A DNA stretch of 64,000 nt, taken from DATFKA01 sp035268885. Its GTDB lineage: Bacteria; Bacteroidota; Bacteroidia; Chitinophagales; Saprospiraceae. A model generated the notes under the pieces. It saw nothing but the letters and a program-made list of their open reading frames with translations, searched no databases and was not told where the DNA came from. The position numbers and the translations under genes were made by a program. Below, piece by piece: positions 51,607 through 60,021 of this stretch. How positions within the stretch are numbered: position 1 is the stretch's first letter; each line of letters begins with the position of its first letter. The stretch is taken from assembly GCA_035268885.1 (NCBI GenBank), contig DATFKA010000173.1, positions 1 to 64,000 on the forward strand. The letters are read 5' to 3'.

Positions 51607-53736
51607 ATGTTGCGACTATGCTTTGTACTGTTGCTTTGGGCAACAGCCGGAATCCTTATGGCTCAGGACACCCTGCGGGGAGTAGTACTCAACCAGCAAC
51701 GAGAACCGCTCATGGCGGCGCATGTATACTGGCAAAAACAGCCATCCTTGGGTACTTTTACGGATATTCAGGGACGCTTCACCTTGCCTTTCTCTACGGT
51801 GGCCGATAGCCTGCGTATCAGTCTACTGGGCTATGAGGAAACGGGGCTGCAGCCACAGCCTGGCGCACAGCCACTAGAAATTTTCCTTTCGGCGACGGAA
51901 TATGAATTATCGGCTTTACTGGTGGAAGGTAAGGACCCAATATCCGATGCTTTTCTACTTACTAAACAAGAGCAGTTAGATATTTACCTCAACCCCGTGG
52001 CGGCGGCCGATCCGCTTCGGGCCCTGATCAATCTGCCAGCCTCCACGAATACTTCGGAATCGGCGAATCCTGAGCTACGGGGCAGTAGTGCGGATCGTAG
52101 TCGCGTACTCGTGAATGGGGTACCTATCTACCGTCCGGTGCGCAATACGCAGATCAATGGGATTGGTAACTTCAGCCTGTTCAATACGGAGCTTCTCCAG
52201 CATCAGTATGTGTACCCGACGAATGCGCCTCTAACCCGCGGCAATTCTACTGCAGGGGCAGTCGCCATTGAGACAGTAAAGGAGCTTCCGCAAAACTATA
52301 CGCAGCTTTCCCTGGGGTTGGCCAACGCGGGTGTACTGCGGGGGCAACGCCTGGATGAGCATAACTTTTTTCAGGTCTACACCAATCGGCAGTTCTCTGG
52401 CGGATTCCTGACACTCAACCAAAGTAAGATTCGAGACCTGGAAAGTTTTCAGAGTCAGGATGCTGGTTTTAATTTGCACCTGGAGCCCTTGCCTGATTTG
52501 CAGGTGGATCTGCTTGCTTATGGTATCGATGAGTCTTACGGTCTACGCCTGAATATTTTGGGCCAGACCGGACCACTAGAGTCCCAGCGGCAGCGGTATT
52601 TTCATGCGCTACGCTTACGCAAAAGCTATCGCAAGGGGAGTTTGAGTCTGCATCATGGCTTCGATGGTAGCAAGACGTATTTTACTTTTGGGAATACCGA
52701 TTCTCGCCAGCGGCAACGTAATCTGTATACGGCTTTTGATTGGCGTCGGGAACTCAACGAACGCTGGGAAATGCAAACCGGAATTGTCCACGAGCAGCAG
52801 CGTTATTTTTTTCACGACAGCCTGCCGGTTGATTGGTTCCGTAATGGACTGGATGATCCGGCTTTTGCCGAAGCGGATAGTCTGCGGATGCAGCGCCTGG
52901 AGACCTACCGTTACGTCCGTTACCAGCCGCATGATGACTGGCTGCTACAGGCAGGCCTGCGGATGAGTCTGTTGAAAAGGGATTTTGGTCGCTATCTGAG
53001 TGGACAGTTTTCTGCCCGCCATCAGCTTACGCGGGAGCAGGCATTACTGCTCTCGGGGGGCTATTACCAAAGCTTTAGCCTGCCGACTTCCTTCGACAAG
53101 CAAATTCGCTTACTGAACAGCTGGCAACTGGCGCTGGATTACGACTATCTTTCTACCGAAGACCTGCATCTTCATTTAGCGGCTTATTACAAGCGGGAAA
53201 GTGGCCAGTACGATCCCTTACAAAATCAATTGGAGGACCACCGGAAGATTTTTGGCCTGGAAGCGCTGATTGAGCAGCCCCTAACGACTTACTGGTCCTA
53301 CAGTCTATCAGGTACCTGGTTGCAGCAGCGCGTCTTTGGTGCTGGTCAGGAATGGTCAGGCACGCAGGATCAGCTATTTCTGGCCAAAGCTCTATTGCAG
53401 TACCGTCATCCCGACTGGTTTGACTTCGGTCTGAATTATATCACTCATAATGGCCTGTGGACCACACGGCTATCACCTGCCGCCGAGCCGGGGCTGGCAC
53501 CATCTTTTCCCGGACTGCCCAATGACTTTCGCCTCCGGCCTTACGGTAGTCTGAACTTGTCTCTGAGTCGGTATTTCCCCTGGGGCAAGCGTTCGCTGGT
53601 TCTCTTCCTGAACGTGAACAACCTCCTGGACCAGGGCAATGAATCGAACCTCCGCTACACGCCGGATTTCCACGAAAATGGCCGGGAATACTACCAGCGC
53701 AGAAGTATTTATTTTGGACTGGTCTGGAAATTATAA
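51607..53736 (+). CDS. TonB-dependent outer-membrane receptor, short form
   Basis: 709 residues with a signal peptide, an N-terminal carboxypeptidase-regulatory domain (LRGVVLNQQREPLMAAHVYW, DIQGRFTLPF), a plug (PELRGSSADRSRVLVNGVPIYRP, LTRGNSTAGAVAIET) and a barrel ending in a YFGLVWKL strand. It is shorter than SusC and lies with regulator and TPR genes, so it may take up a small ligand such as a metal complex; the ligand is unknown. Confidence 0.88.
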   Translation: MLRLCFVLLLWATAGILMAQDTLRGVVLNQQREPLMAAHVYWQKQPSLGTFTDIQGRFTLPFSTVADSLRISLLGYEETGLQPQPGAQPLEIFLSATEYELSALLVEGKDPISDAFLLTKQEQLDIYLNPVAAADPLRALINLPASTNTSESANPELRGSSADRSRVLVNGVPIYRPVRNTQINGIGNFSLFNTELLQHQYVYPTNAPLTRGNSTAGAVAIETVKELPQNYTQLSLGLANAGVLRGQRLDEHNFFQVYTNRQFSGGFLTLNQSKIRDLESFQSQDAGFNLHLEPLPDLQVDLLAYGIDESYGLRLNILGQTGPLESQRQRYFHALRLRKSYRKGSLSLHHGFDGSKTYFTFGNTDSRQRQRNLYTAFDWRRELNERWEMQTGIVHEQQRYFFHDSLPVDWFRNGLDDPAFAEADSLRMQRLETYRYVRYQPHDDWLLQAGLRMSLLKRDFGRYLSGQFSARHQLTREQALLLSGGYYQSFSLPTSFDKQIRLLNSWQLALDYDYLSTEDLHLHLAAYYKRESGQYDPLQNQLEDHRKIFGLEALIEQPLTTYWSYSLSGTWLQQRVFGAGQEWSGTQDQLFLAKALLQYRHPDWFDFGLNYITHNGLWTTRLSPAAEPGLAPSFPGLPNDFRLRPYGSLNLSLSRYFPWGKRSLVLFLNVNNLLDQGNESNLRYTPDFHENGREYYQRRSIYFGLVWKL

Positions 53737-53792
53737 TCGATTATTGAATTGATGGATTGGTGAATTATTGGCTTATGCAGTTGACCACCTGA

Positions 53793-54368
53793 CTACATGT
53801 CCATCAACTCCCGATACACCAAATCCATGGGCAGGCCCATGATATTGGCGTAAGTCCCTTCAATTTTGCTAATTTTACAGAGGCCAATCCACTCCTGGAT
53901 AGCGTAAGCACCCGCTTTGTCAAAGGGTTGGCAGGTCTCAATATAATAATCGATTTCGGTATCGCTCAGGTCCTCTATGGTGACTTTGGAGTGCCCGGCG
54001 AAGACTTTTTCGGCACTTTTGGACAGGAGGCAGACCCCGGTAATCACCTCATGTGTCTGCCCGGAAAGCGCGCGCAGCATACGCCTGGCTTCTGCGGCGT
54101 TTTCGGGTTTATTGAAAATGCGATCCCCCAGGATAACCACGCTGTCAGCGGTTAATAAAATATCATTGGGGCTTTGCAGAAAGTCTTTTGCGGCCAGGGC
54201 TTTCTCGCGGGCTAAGTAGGGCGCTACGCGGTCGAGCGGCATATCTTGCGGGAAGCTTTCATCAATGGGATTGGTCTTGATGGTGAATTCAAAACCAGCT
54301 TGTTTGAGCAATTGGGAGCGTCGCGGTGATTGCGAAGCAAGAATCAGGTTTTTCGAGAATTTCAGCAT
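53793..54368 (-). CDS. maf: Maf-family nucleotide pyrophosphatase
   Basis: 191 residues. NLILASQSPRRSQLLKQAGFEF, TADSVVILGDRI and CQPFDKAGAYAIQEW are the Maf signatures. It removes non-canonical or excess nucleoside triphosphates (dTTP/UTP type). Last gene of the minus-strand group. Confidence 0.94.
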   Translation of the reverse strand: MLKFSKNLILASQSPRRSQLLKQAGFEFTIKTNPIDESFPQDMPLDRVAPYLAREKALAAKDFLQSPNDILLTADSVVILGDRIFNKPENAAEARRMLRALSGQTHEVITGVCLLSKSAEKVFAGHSKVTIEDLSDTEIDYYIETCQPFDKAGAYAIQEWIGLCKISKIEGTYANIMGLPMDLVYRELMDM

Positions 54369-54443
54369 AGGTTGACTTCTTGTGATTTATTAGTTTCAAG
54401 GGAATGCCCCGGCTTTAAATAATTTGATAACCTTTAGCGAAAG

Positions 54444-55385
54444 CTATAGAAAGAACAGCAGTAAAACACCATTGAGCAGAATCACTTTGATGATTTGACT
54501 GACAATCCAGTAGTGGCGCTTATTTTTGGCGGAAGCCAGCCGCTGAAAACTAATCCCCAGCGGTATAAAAACCCCCAGTAGGGCAAATACGAGCAAGTAC
54601 TGGCTAAAATAATTATTGAGGTAAACAAACTGTATCAGGAGCAGAATAAATAATAGTCCGCCGGTAAAGAAAGCAAGTACCCGGGCCTGCGACTCCCCGT
54701 AGATAACGGGTATGGTGCGGAGCCCAAATCGGGCATCGCCTTTTTGGTCTTCAATGTCCTTTACGATCTCGCGGTAGAGGGTACCCAAAAAGGCAAAACA
54801 CATGTACCAAATCATGGTGCCCGAAATTCGCCTGGCTAAGGTTGGTGCATTGCGCTGTAGCTCCAGAAAAACATCCCATTCAAAGAGCCAGACCAAACCG
54901 GGAACGGCGGCACATAAAAAGGCAATTAGTAAGTTGCCGACCAGGGGCATTTTTTTAAGTCGATAAGAGTAAGCAACCAGGAGAAATAAAATGCCCGGAT
55001 AAATGAAAAAGTATTGTATGAATTTGCCCTTGAGGCATATGTAAAAGAACAGAAAGAAGGCAAGCATACTGAAAAGAACGTAGAGCCAGGTAGCGATTTG
55101 GCTGGTGATTTTACGCCCAACAATACGTTTGTTGGGTTTGTTGATCGCGTCAATGCCCTGGTCAAAGAGATCGTTGATGATATAGCCTCCCGCCGTAATA
55201 AAAATAGTACTCATAAAGAGCAGAGGTGCCAAAAAGCCCGCCAGCTTGGGACTAATATTTAGGGTTTGGTAATTATTCAGAAATAATTGTTGAAAGATCA
55301 GCCATTGGGTGAGCCCAACGATGATCAGGTTGGGTAAACGAATTAGTCTAAAAAAAGCCATTATATACCCTTTTAGGTTTGCCAC
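54444..55385 (-). CDS. UbiA-family prenyltransferase
   Basis: 313 residues, about eight membrane helices. The two Asp-rich motifs are NDLFDQGIDAINKPNKR and DIEDQKGDARFGLRTIP. It attaches a prenyl chain to an acceptor; relatives include menaquinone and geranylgeranylglycerol phosphate enzymes, and the choice is not decidable here. Its start overlaps the end of the KdsC-like gene by 13 bp. Confidence 0.88.
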   Translation of the reverse strand: MANLKGYIMAFFRLIRLPNLIIVGLTQWLIFQQLFLNNYQTLNISPKLAGFLAPLLFMSTIFITAGGYIINDLFDQGIDAINKPNKRIVGRKITSQIATWLYVLFSMLAFFLFFYICLKGKFIQYFFIYPGILFLLVAYSYRLKKMPLVGNLLIAFLCAAVPGLVWLFEWDVFLELQRNAPTLARRISGTMIWYMCFAFLGTLYREIVKDIEDQKGDARFGLRTIPVIYGESQARVLAFFTGGLLFILLLIQFVYLNNYFSQYLLVFALLGVFIPLGISFQRLASAKNKRHYWIVSQIIKVILLNGVLLLFFL

Positions 55386-55873
55386 TTACCCTGCACACGC
55401 ATGACCTTTTCGATGACATCGCGCGCGCAGCCTTTACCTCCAATTATTCCAGAGACATAATTGGCAATACCAATGATTTCGGGAGCGGCATCCTGGGGGC
55501 AGGCAGCTATCGCCACTTTTTTCATGACTGGCAGGTCGGGCAGGTCATCTCCCATGTATAAAACGTTTTCAGCCTTGATATCGTAGGTGTACAAATATTC
55601 TTCGTAGGCCTCCATTTTATCAGATTGCCCCAGATAAATATCCTGTACACCAAGGTTCTGTAGTCGGATCTTGACCCCCTTTGATTTGCCGCCGGTGATG
55701 ACACAAATCCGATACCCGTGCCGGATGGCTTCTTTGATAGCCATCCCATCACGGATATTCATAGAGCGCAGCAGTTTGCCATCTTCCAATACTAATACCT
55801 GGGAATTGGTAAGTACACCGTCTACATCAAAAATGAAGGTGGTGATTTTTCTAAAATGTTCAAGCTGATTCAT
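55373..55873 (-). CDS. kdsC: KdsC-like HAD phosphatase
   Basis: 166 residues without a cap domain, as in KdsC. The nucleophile motif is FIFDVDGVLTNSQ, then ITGGKSKGVKIRLQNLG and the acidic GDDLPDLPVM. It would release phosphate from Kdo 8-phosphate in lipopolysaccharide synthesis, though related members act on other sugar phosphates. Confidence 0.85.
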   Translation of the reverse strand: MNQLEHFRKITTFIFDVDGVLTNSQVLVLEDGKLLRSMNIRDGMAIKEAIRHGYRICVITGGKSKGVKIRLQNLGVQDIYLGQSDKMEAYEEYLYTYDIKAENVLYMGDDLPDLPVMKKVAIAACPQDAAPEIIGIANYVSGIIGGKGCARDVIEKVMRVQGKWQT

Positions 55874-55904
55874 ATACGTAAGTCACTTCTAAGAAGTGGT
55901 CAAT

Positions 55905-57116
55905 TTATTTCAGTTCAGAAAGGGCTACTTTCATCCGTTTGACGGCTTCCCGCAAATGTGCTTCGCTGGAGGCATAAGAGATACGGAAACAATTCGGTGC
56001 ACCGAAAGCTTCCCCCGTGACCACGGCAACGTGCGCCTTGTTCAAGAGATATTCGCAGAAGTCATTGGCATCATTGATGGTTCCTTCGGCGTGTTTTCGG
56101 CCAAAGAAAGCGGTAATGTTTGGAAATATATAAAAGGCGCCTTTGGGTTGGTTGACTTGCATACCTGGAATTTCGCTGAGCAGTTCAATCATCATGTCTC
56201 TGCGTTTTAAAAAGGCAGTCCGCATATCATGGGTGGGCTTCATATCGGCCAATAAAGCATAGGCGGCGGCTTTTTGACCAAAGGCGGTCGCACCAGAAGT
56301 GATTTGACCCTGAATTTTGGCGCAGGCCTTCGCAATCTGTAGCGGAGCGGCCATGTACCCCAGTCTCCAGCCGGTCATAGCAAATCCTTTGGAGAAGCCG
56401 TTAACGGTAATGGTTCGATCAGCTACTTCCGGAAAAGAACCGATGCTACTGTGTCCTTCTTCGGTGAAGTTGATGTATTCGTAAATTTCGTCGGCAATGA
56501 TATGGATATTTTCATGATGCTGTACCACCTCGGCAATGGCTTTGAGCTCATCGCTGGTATAAACGGATCCCGTCGGATTACAGGGAGAAGAGAAGAGGAT
56601 GGCTTTGGTACGATCGGTGATGGCTGCTTCGATTTTCTTAGGGCTGACCTTATAGTCTTCTTCAATAGTGGACCCCAAAATGACCGCTTTCCCTTCTGCC
56701 AGCTTTACAATCTCAGAATAGGAAACCCAGTAGGGGGCTAAAATGATGATTTCGTCACCCGGGTTCAGGAGTGCCAGGCAGATATTAGCAATAGACTGCT
56801 TGGCTCCGTTGGAAACCACGATTTGGTTAGGGCTGACTTCAATATGGTTGTCGCGTTTGAGCTTGGTACAAACGGCTTCCCGCAATTCCTGTAAGCCGGG
56901 TACCGGAGTATATTTGGTATACCCCTCATCCAGGGCCTGCTTGGCGGCTTCTTTGATGTGGTCAGGTGTGTCAAAATCAGGTTCTCCCAGGCTGAGGCTG
57001 ATGACGTCGTGCCCCTGGGCTTTTAGTTCACGGGCCATGGAGGCCATTTTAATGGTAGCGGATTCGGCCATTCTGCTAAGGCGGTCGGCTAGTGCCAATG
57101 GTTGTACTGTAGACAT
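55905..57116 (-). CDS. aspC: Aspartate aminotransferase-type PLP enzyme
   Basis: 403 residues. SLSLGEPDFDTP, VSNGAKQSI, SSPCNPTGSVY, ADEIYEYINF, the Schiff-base lysine in VNGFSKGFAMTGWRLGY and the closing FRISYASSE place it in the I-gamma aspartate aminotransferase group. First gene of the minus-strand set kdsC-ubiA-maf. It is distinct from the aminotransferase at 11140. Confidence 0.92.
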   Translation of the reverse strand: MSTVQPLALADRLSRMAESATIKMASMARELKAQGHDVISLSLGEPDFDTPDHIKEAAKQALDEGYTKYTPVPGLQELREAVCTKLKRDNHIEVSPNQIVVSNGAKQSIANICLALLNPGDEIIILAPYWVSYSEIVKLAEGKAVILGSTIEEDYKVSPKKIEAAITDRTKAILFSSPCNPTGSVYTSDELKAIAEVVQHHENIHIIADEIYEYINFTEEGHSSIGSFPEVADRTITVNGFSKGFAMTGWRLGYMAAPLQIAKACAKIQGQITSGATAFGQKAAAYALLADMKPTHDMRTAFLKRRDMMIELLSEIPGMQVNQPKGAFYIFPNITAFFGRKHAEGTINDANDFCEYLLNKAHVAVVTGEAFGAPNCFRISYASSEAHLREAVKRMKVALSELK

Positions 57117-57302
57117 CGCAGTTGTTTTGTTTAGTTTTCTTTTGATCGGTAAAAATAGGCTTTTATTCCCTAAGCCAGTACTTTAGTTATTGATTTTATA
57201 CGATTTGTCAATTAGTGTGAAAAATAAGCCTAAAATTTGCTCGAATTCTTTAAATTAGGCCGACCGAGGAAGAGAACAATTTAGCTCAACAATGCACAAA
57301 TC

Positions 57303-58844
57303 ATGCGCGAAAAATTAGAAGACCTGAAGAGATATCAGGAAGAAGCTTATCTGGGCGGTGGAGAAAAAAGGATTGAAAAACAGCACGCAAAAGGCAAACT
57401 AACGGCTCGGGAGCGGATTCATTTTTTTTTGGATAAAGGTTCTTTTGAAGAGATCGGACTGCTAGTGACCCACCGTAGTCACGATTTTGGAATGGAGAAG
57501 CAACGCATTCCCGGCGACGGTGTCATTACCGGCTACGGTACGGTCGATGACCGTCTGGTTTACGTCTATGCTCAGGACTTTACCGTTTTTGGGGGGTCTT
57601 TATCCGAAACCCACGCGGAGAAGATTTGTAGATTGATGGATATGGCTATGAAAAATGGCGCCCCACTGATCGGTTTGAATGATTCCGGGGGCGCCCGTAT
57701 CCAGGAAGGGGTGAAATCGCTGGGAGGTTATGCGGATATTTTTTACCGAAATGTACAGGCTTCGGGAGTCGTACCTCAAATTTCAGCCATCATGGGGCCT
57801 TGTGCCGGAGGAGCGGTTTATTCACCGGCCATGACGGACTTTACCATTATGGTAGAGAATTCTTCTTACATGTTTGTAACGGGGCCAAATGTAGTGAAGA
57901 CGGTTACCAACGAGGAAGTCTCCGCCGAAGAGCTGGGGGGCGCGAGTGCGCACGCTACCAAATCGGGAGTGACGCATCTTACGGCGCATAACGACGTAGA
58001 CTGCCTACTGCAAGTCAAGCGACTGTTGTCTTATTTTCCGCAGAACTGTGAAGAGCAGGTTCCCAGGCAGCCCTTTGAGCTGGGTACAGAACTGCGCGAG
58101 CATTTACGTACCATCGTACCCGAGAACCCCAACCACCCCTACGATATGAAAGAGGTAGTGGATGGCATTGTTGACGAGAATTCATTCTTTGAAATCCACA
58201 AGGATTACGCAGATAATATTATCGTTGGTTTCGCCAGATTGGGTGGCCGCTCCATTGGTGTCATCGGTAATCAGCCGATGTCGCTGGCAGGGGTGCTGGA
58301 TGTAGATGCTTCTAAAAAAGCGGCACGTTTCGTTCGGTTTTGTGATGCTTTTAATATTCCTATGTTGGTATTGGTCGATGTGCCGGGCTTCTTACCGGGT
58401 ACAGACCAGGAATGGAATGGCATTATTCTGCACGGAGCAAAATTGCTTTACGCCTTTTCGGAGGCCACGGTTCCCAGAATTACTCTAATTACCCGTAAGG
58501 CCTACGGAGGGGCTTACGATGTGATGAACTCCAAGCACATTGGAGCCGATTTGAATTTTGCCTGGCCGATGGCCGAAATCGCCGTTATGGGGGCAAAAGG
58601 AGCCTCTGAAATTATTTTCCGCAGAGAGATTGCCAGTGCAGAAGATCCCGCAGCTATGCTGGCCGCCAAGGAGAAAGAATACAAAGAGAAATTTGCCAAT
58701 CCCTACCGGGCTGCACGTCGTGGCTTTATAGATGAAGTCATTGATCCGGCGGAGAGCCGTCGTAAATTAATTCGAGGCTTTGCTATGTTGGAAAATAAAG
58801 TGGATCAATTACCCAAAAAGAAACACGGAAATATACCTCTTTAA
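57303..58844 (+). CDS. Acyl-CoA carboxylase, carboxyltransferase subunit (propionyl type)
   Basis: 513 residues of the biotin-dependent carboxyltransferase family. HAKGKLTARERIHFFLDKGSFEE, SDSGGARIQEG-like LNDSGGARIQEGVKSL, GPCAGGAVYSPAMTDF and VDVPGFLPGT-QE are present. It carboxylates propionyl- or another acyl-CoA together with a biotin subunit that is not in the window. The exosortase-like gene follows after 11 nt. Confidence 0.93.
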   Translation: MREKLEDLKRYQEEAYLGGGEKRIEKQHAKGKLTARERIHFFLDKGSFEEIGLLVTHRSHDFGMEKQRIPGDGVITGYGTVDDRLVYVYAQDFTVFGGSLSETHAEKICRLMDMAMKNGAPLIGLNDSGGARIQEGVKSLGGYADIFYRNVQASGVVPQISAIMGPCAGGAVYSPAMTDFTIMVENSSYMFVTGPNVVKTVTNEEVSAEELGGASAHATKSGVTHLTAHNDVDCLLQVKRLLSYFPQNCEEQVPRQPFELGTELREHLRTIVPENPNHPYDMKEVVDGIVDENSFFEIHKDYADNIIVGFARLGGRSIGVIGNQPMSLAGVLDVDASKKAARFVRFCDAFNIPMLVLVDVPGFLPGTDQEWNGIILHGAKLLYAFSEATVPRITLITRKAYGGAYDVMNSKHIGADLNFAWPMAEIAVMGAKGASEIIFRREIASAEDPAAMLAAKEKEYKEKFANPYRAARRGFIDEVIDPAESRRKLIRGFAMLENKVDQLPKKKHGNIPL

Positions 58845-58855
58845 ATAAGACGAAT

Positions 58856-59368
58856 ATGAATCCTAAACTATTACGAATTCTCAAATTTGTAGGCGGATAT
58901 TGCCTGGTAATCTTGGTGTTTTACCTCATTTATTACTCCGGTTTTTACGAAAGTAAAATCAATCCTGTCTTTTTGGAATTTCAGGCTAGAGTAAGTTACT
59001 TACTGCTTGGGCTTTTTGAAAGTCCTTTAAGTATAAGAGGAAACATTATCTCTTCCCCCGATTTCAGTTATTCACTCATTCGCGGTTGTGATGGCCTAGA
59101 AGGCTGGATGATCTTCCTGGCCGCCATTATTGTCTTCCCGGTAGCATTGAAATATAAATGGCCGGGTTTGATCATTGGTACCCTGGCGCTGTTTTTTATC
59201 AATCATTTACGCATCATTATTCTGTATTACGTTGGGGTATATAATCCCGATTATTTCGAATTTGCACACCATAATATTGGCTTTGTCCTTTATTCTATGG
59301 CTAGTATTTTAATGTTATTATTATGGGTAGAATGGGTAAGAAAAAGAAAAAAACAAAGCGTCGCCTGA
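58856..59368 (+). CDS. Small exosortase/archaeosortase-family protein
   Basis: 170 residues with about five membrane helices. The transpeptidase signature is intact: C78 in LIRGCDGLEGW, R119 in INHLRIIILYYVG and H138/H139 in EFAHHNIGF. It is a minimal form, close in size to the Bacteroidota XrtF group and much shorter than EpsH-type exosortases. Such enzymes cut and transfer proteins with a C-terminal sorting signal. No clear substrate with such a signal was noticed in the window. Confidence 0.85.
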   Translation: MNPKLLRILKFVGGYCLVILVFYLIYYSGFYESKINPVFLEFQARVSYLLLGLFESPLSIRGNIISSPDFSYSLIRGCDGLEGWMIFLAAIIVFPVALKYKWPGLIIGTLALFFINHLRIIILYYVGVYNPDYFEFAHHNIGFVLYSMASILMLLLWVEWVRKRKKQSVA

Positions 59369-60003
59369 GTCCGATTCAAAAAGCTATCCTACTGATCTTA
59401 GGATTCTGTATGAGCTTTTTCCTGCTAATCGGATTTACTAATTTAAACGGACCAAGCAAAGCATTAGATTTTGCGGTCCGTAAGCGAGCAAAAAAAGTGC
59501 TGGATAAAGCTTTCCCGGCTTATCAGGTAGAAACGATTGCGGCTAATCCAAAATCTGAGATGGATAACCGGTTGACGGTTGGCTATGTAAATAAGGAAAT
59601 TATTCGCCAGAGTATTCAGCAAAATCAGGTAGACCAGGCCTATGTGAATATGCGCTTCAACAACTTCCAACTGCGCATTCGGGAGTTTTTTATTTCACCC
59701 TTGCTTATTCTGGCTTTACTGTTTCTGTTTACGCCCATTGCCTGGAAAATTAAGCTGCCGGGAATGCTGGCAGGGCTTTTACTCCTATATGGTCTATTGG
59801 TTTTAAAGCTGAGGGCAGTGATGGAATTTGAAATCAATCGTGTCTATTTCCCCGATAAAGAAGGACTCCTGCAAAGTATCACACCCTATTTCAGTTCGCC
59901 GGGTCTGGTTTTTCTAATTGTTTTGGTCATTTGGATAGGAATTATCCTTCCCTTTCTGGATCTGAAAAAGCTTCTGAGTATTATACCCGATCCAAAAGGA
60001 TAA
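59323..60003 (+). CDS. Membrane protein partner of the exosortase
   Basis: 226 residues starting 46 nt inside the exosortase gene (ATG 59323, or a second ATG at 59332). A basic N-terminus (KKKKKTKRR) is followed by a helix at about 20-40, an exported loop of about 80 residues, and three more hydrophobic segments (about 120-140, 145-165, 195-215). No family recognised. The long overlap implies coupled production with the exosortase, so it may be an accessory factor; this is inference. Confidence 0.65.
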   Translation: MGRMGKKKKKTKRRLSPIQKAILLILGFCMSFFLLIGFTNLNGPSKALDFAVRKRAKKVLDKAFPAYQVETIAANPKSEMDNRLTVGYVNKEIIRQSIQQNQVDQAYVNMRFNNFQLRIREFFISPLLILALLFLFTPIAWKIKLPGMLAGLLLLYGLLVLKLRAVMEFEINRVYFPDKEGLLQSITPYFSSPGLVFLIVLVIWIGIILPFLDLKKLLSIIPDPKG

Positions 60004-60021
60004 CCCTTTCAACTTCTTGAT

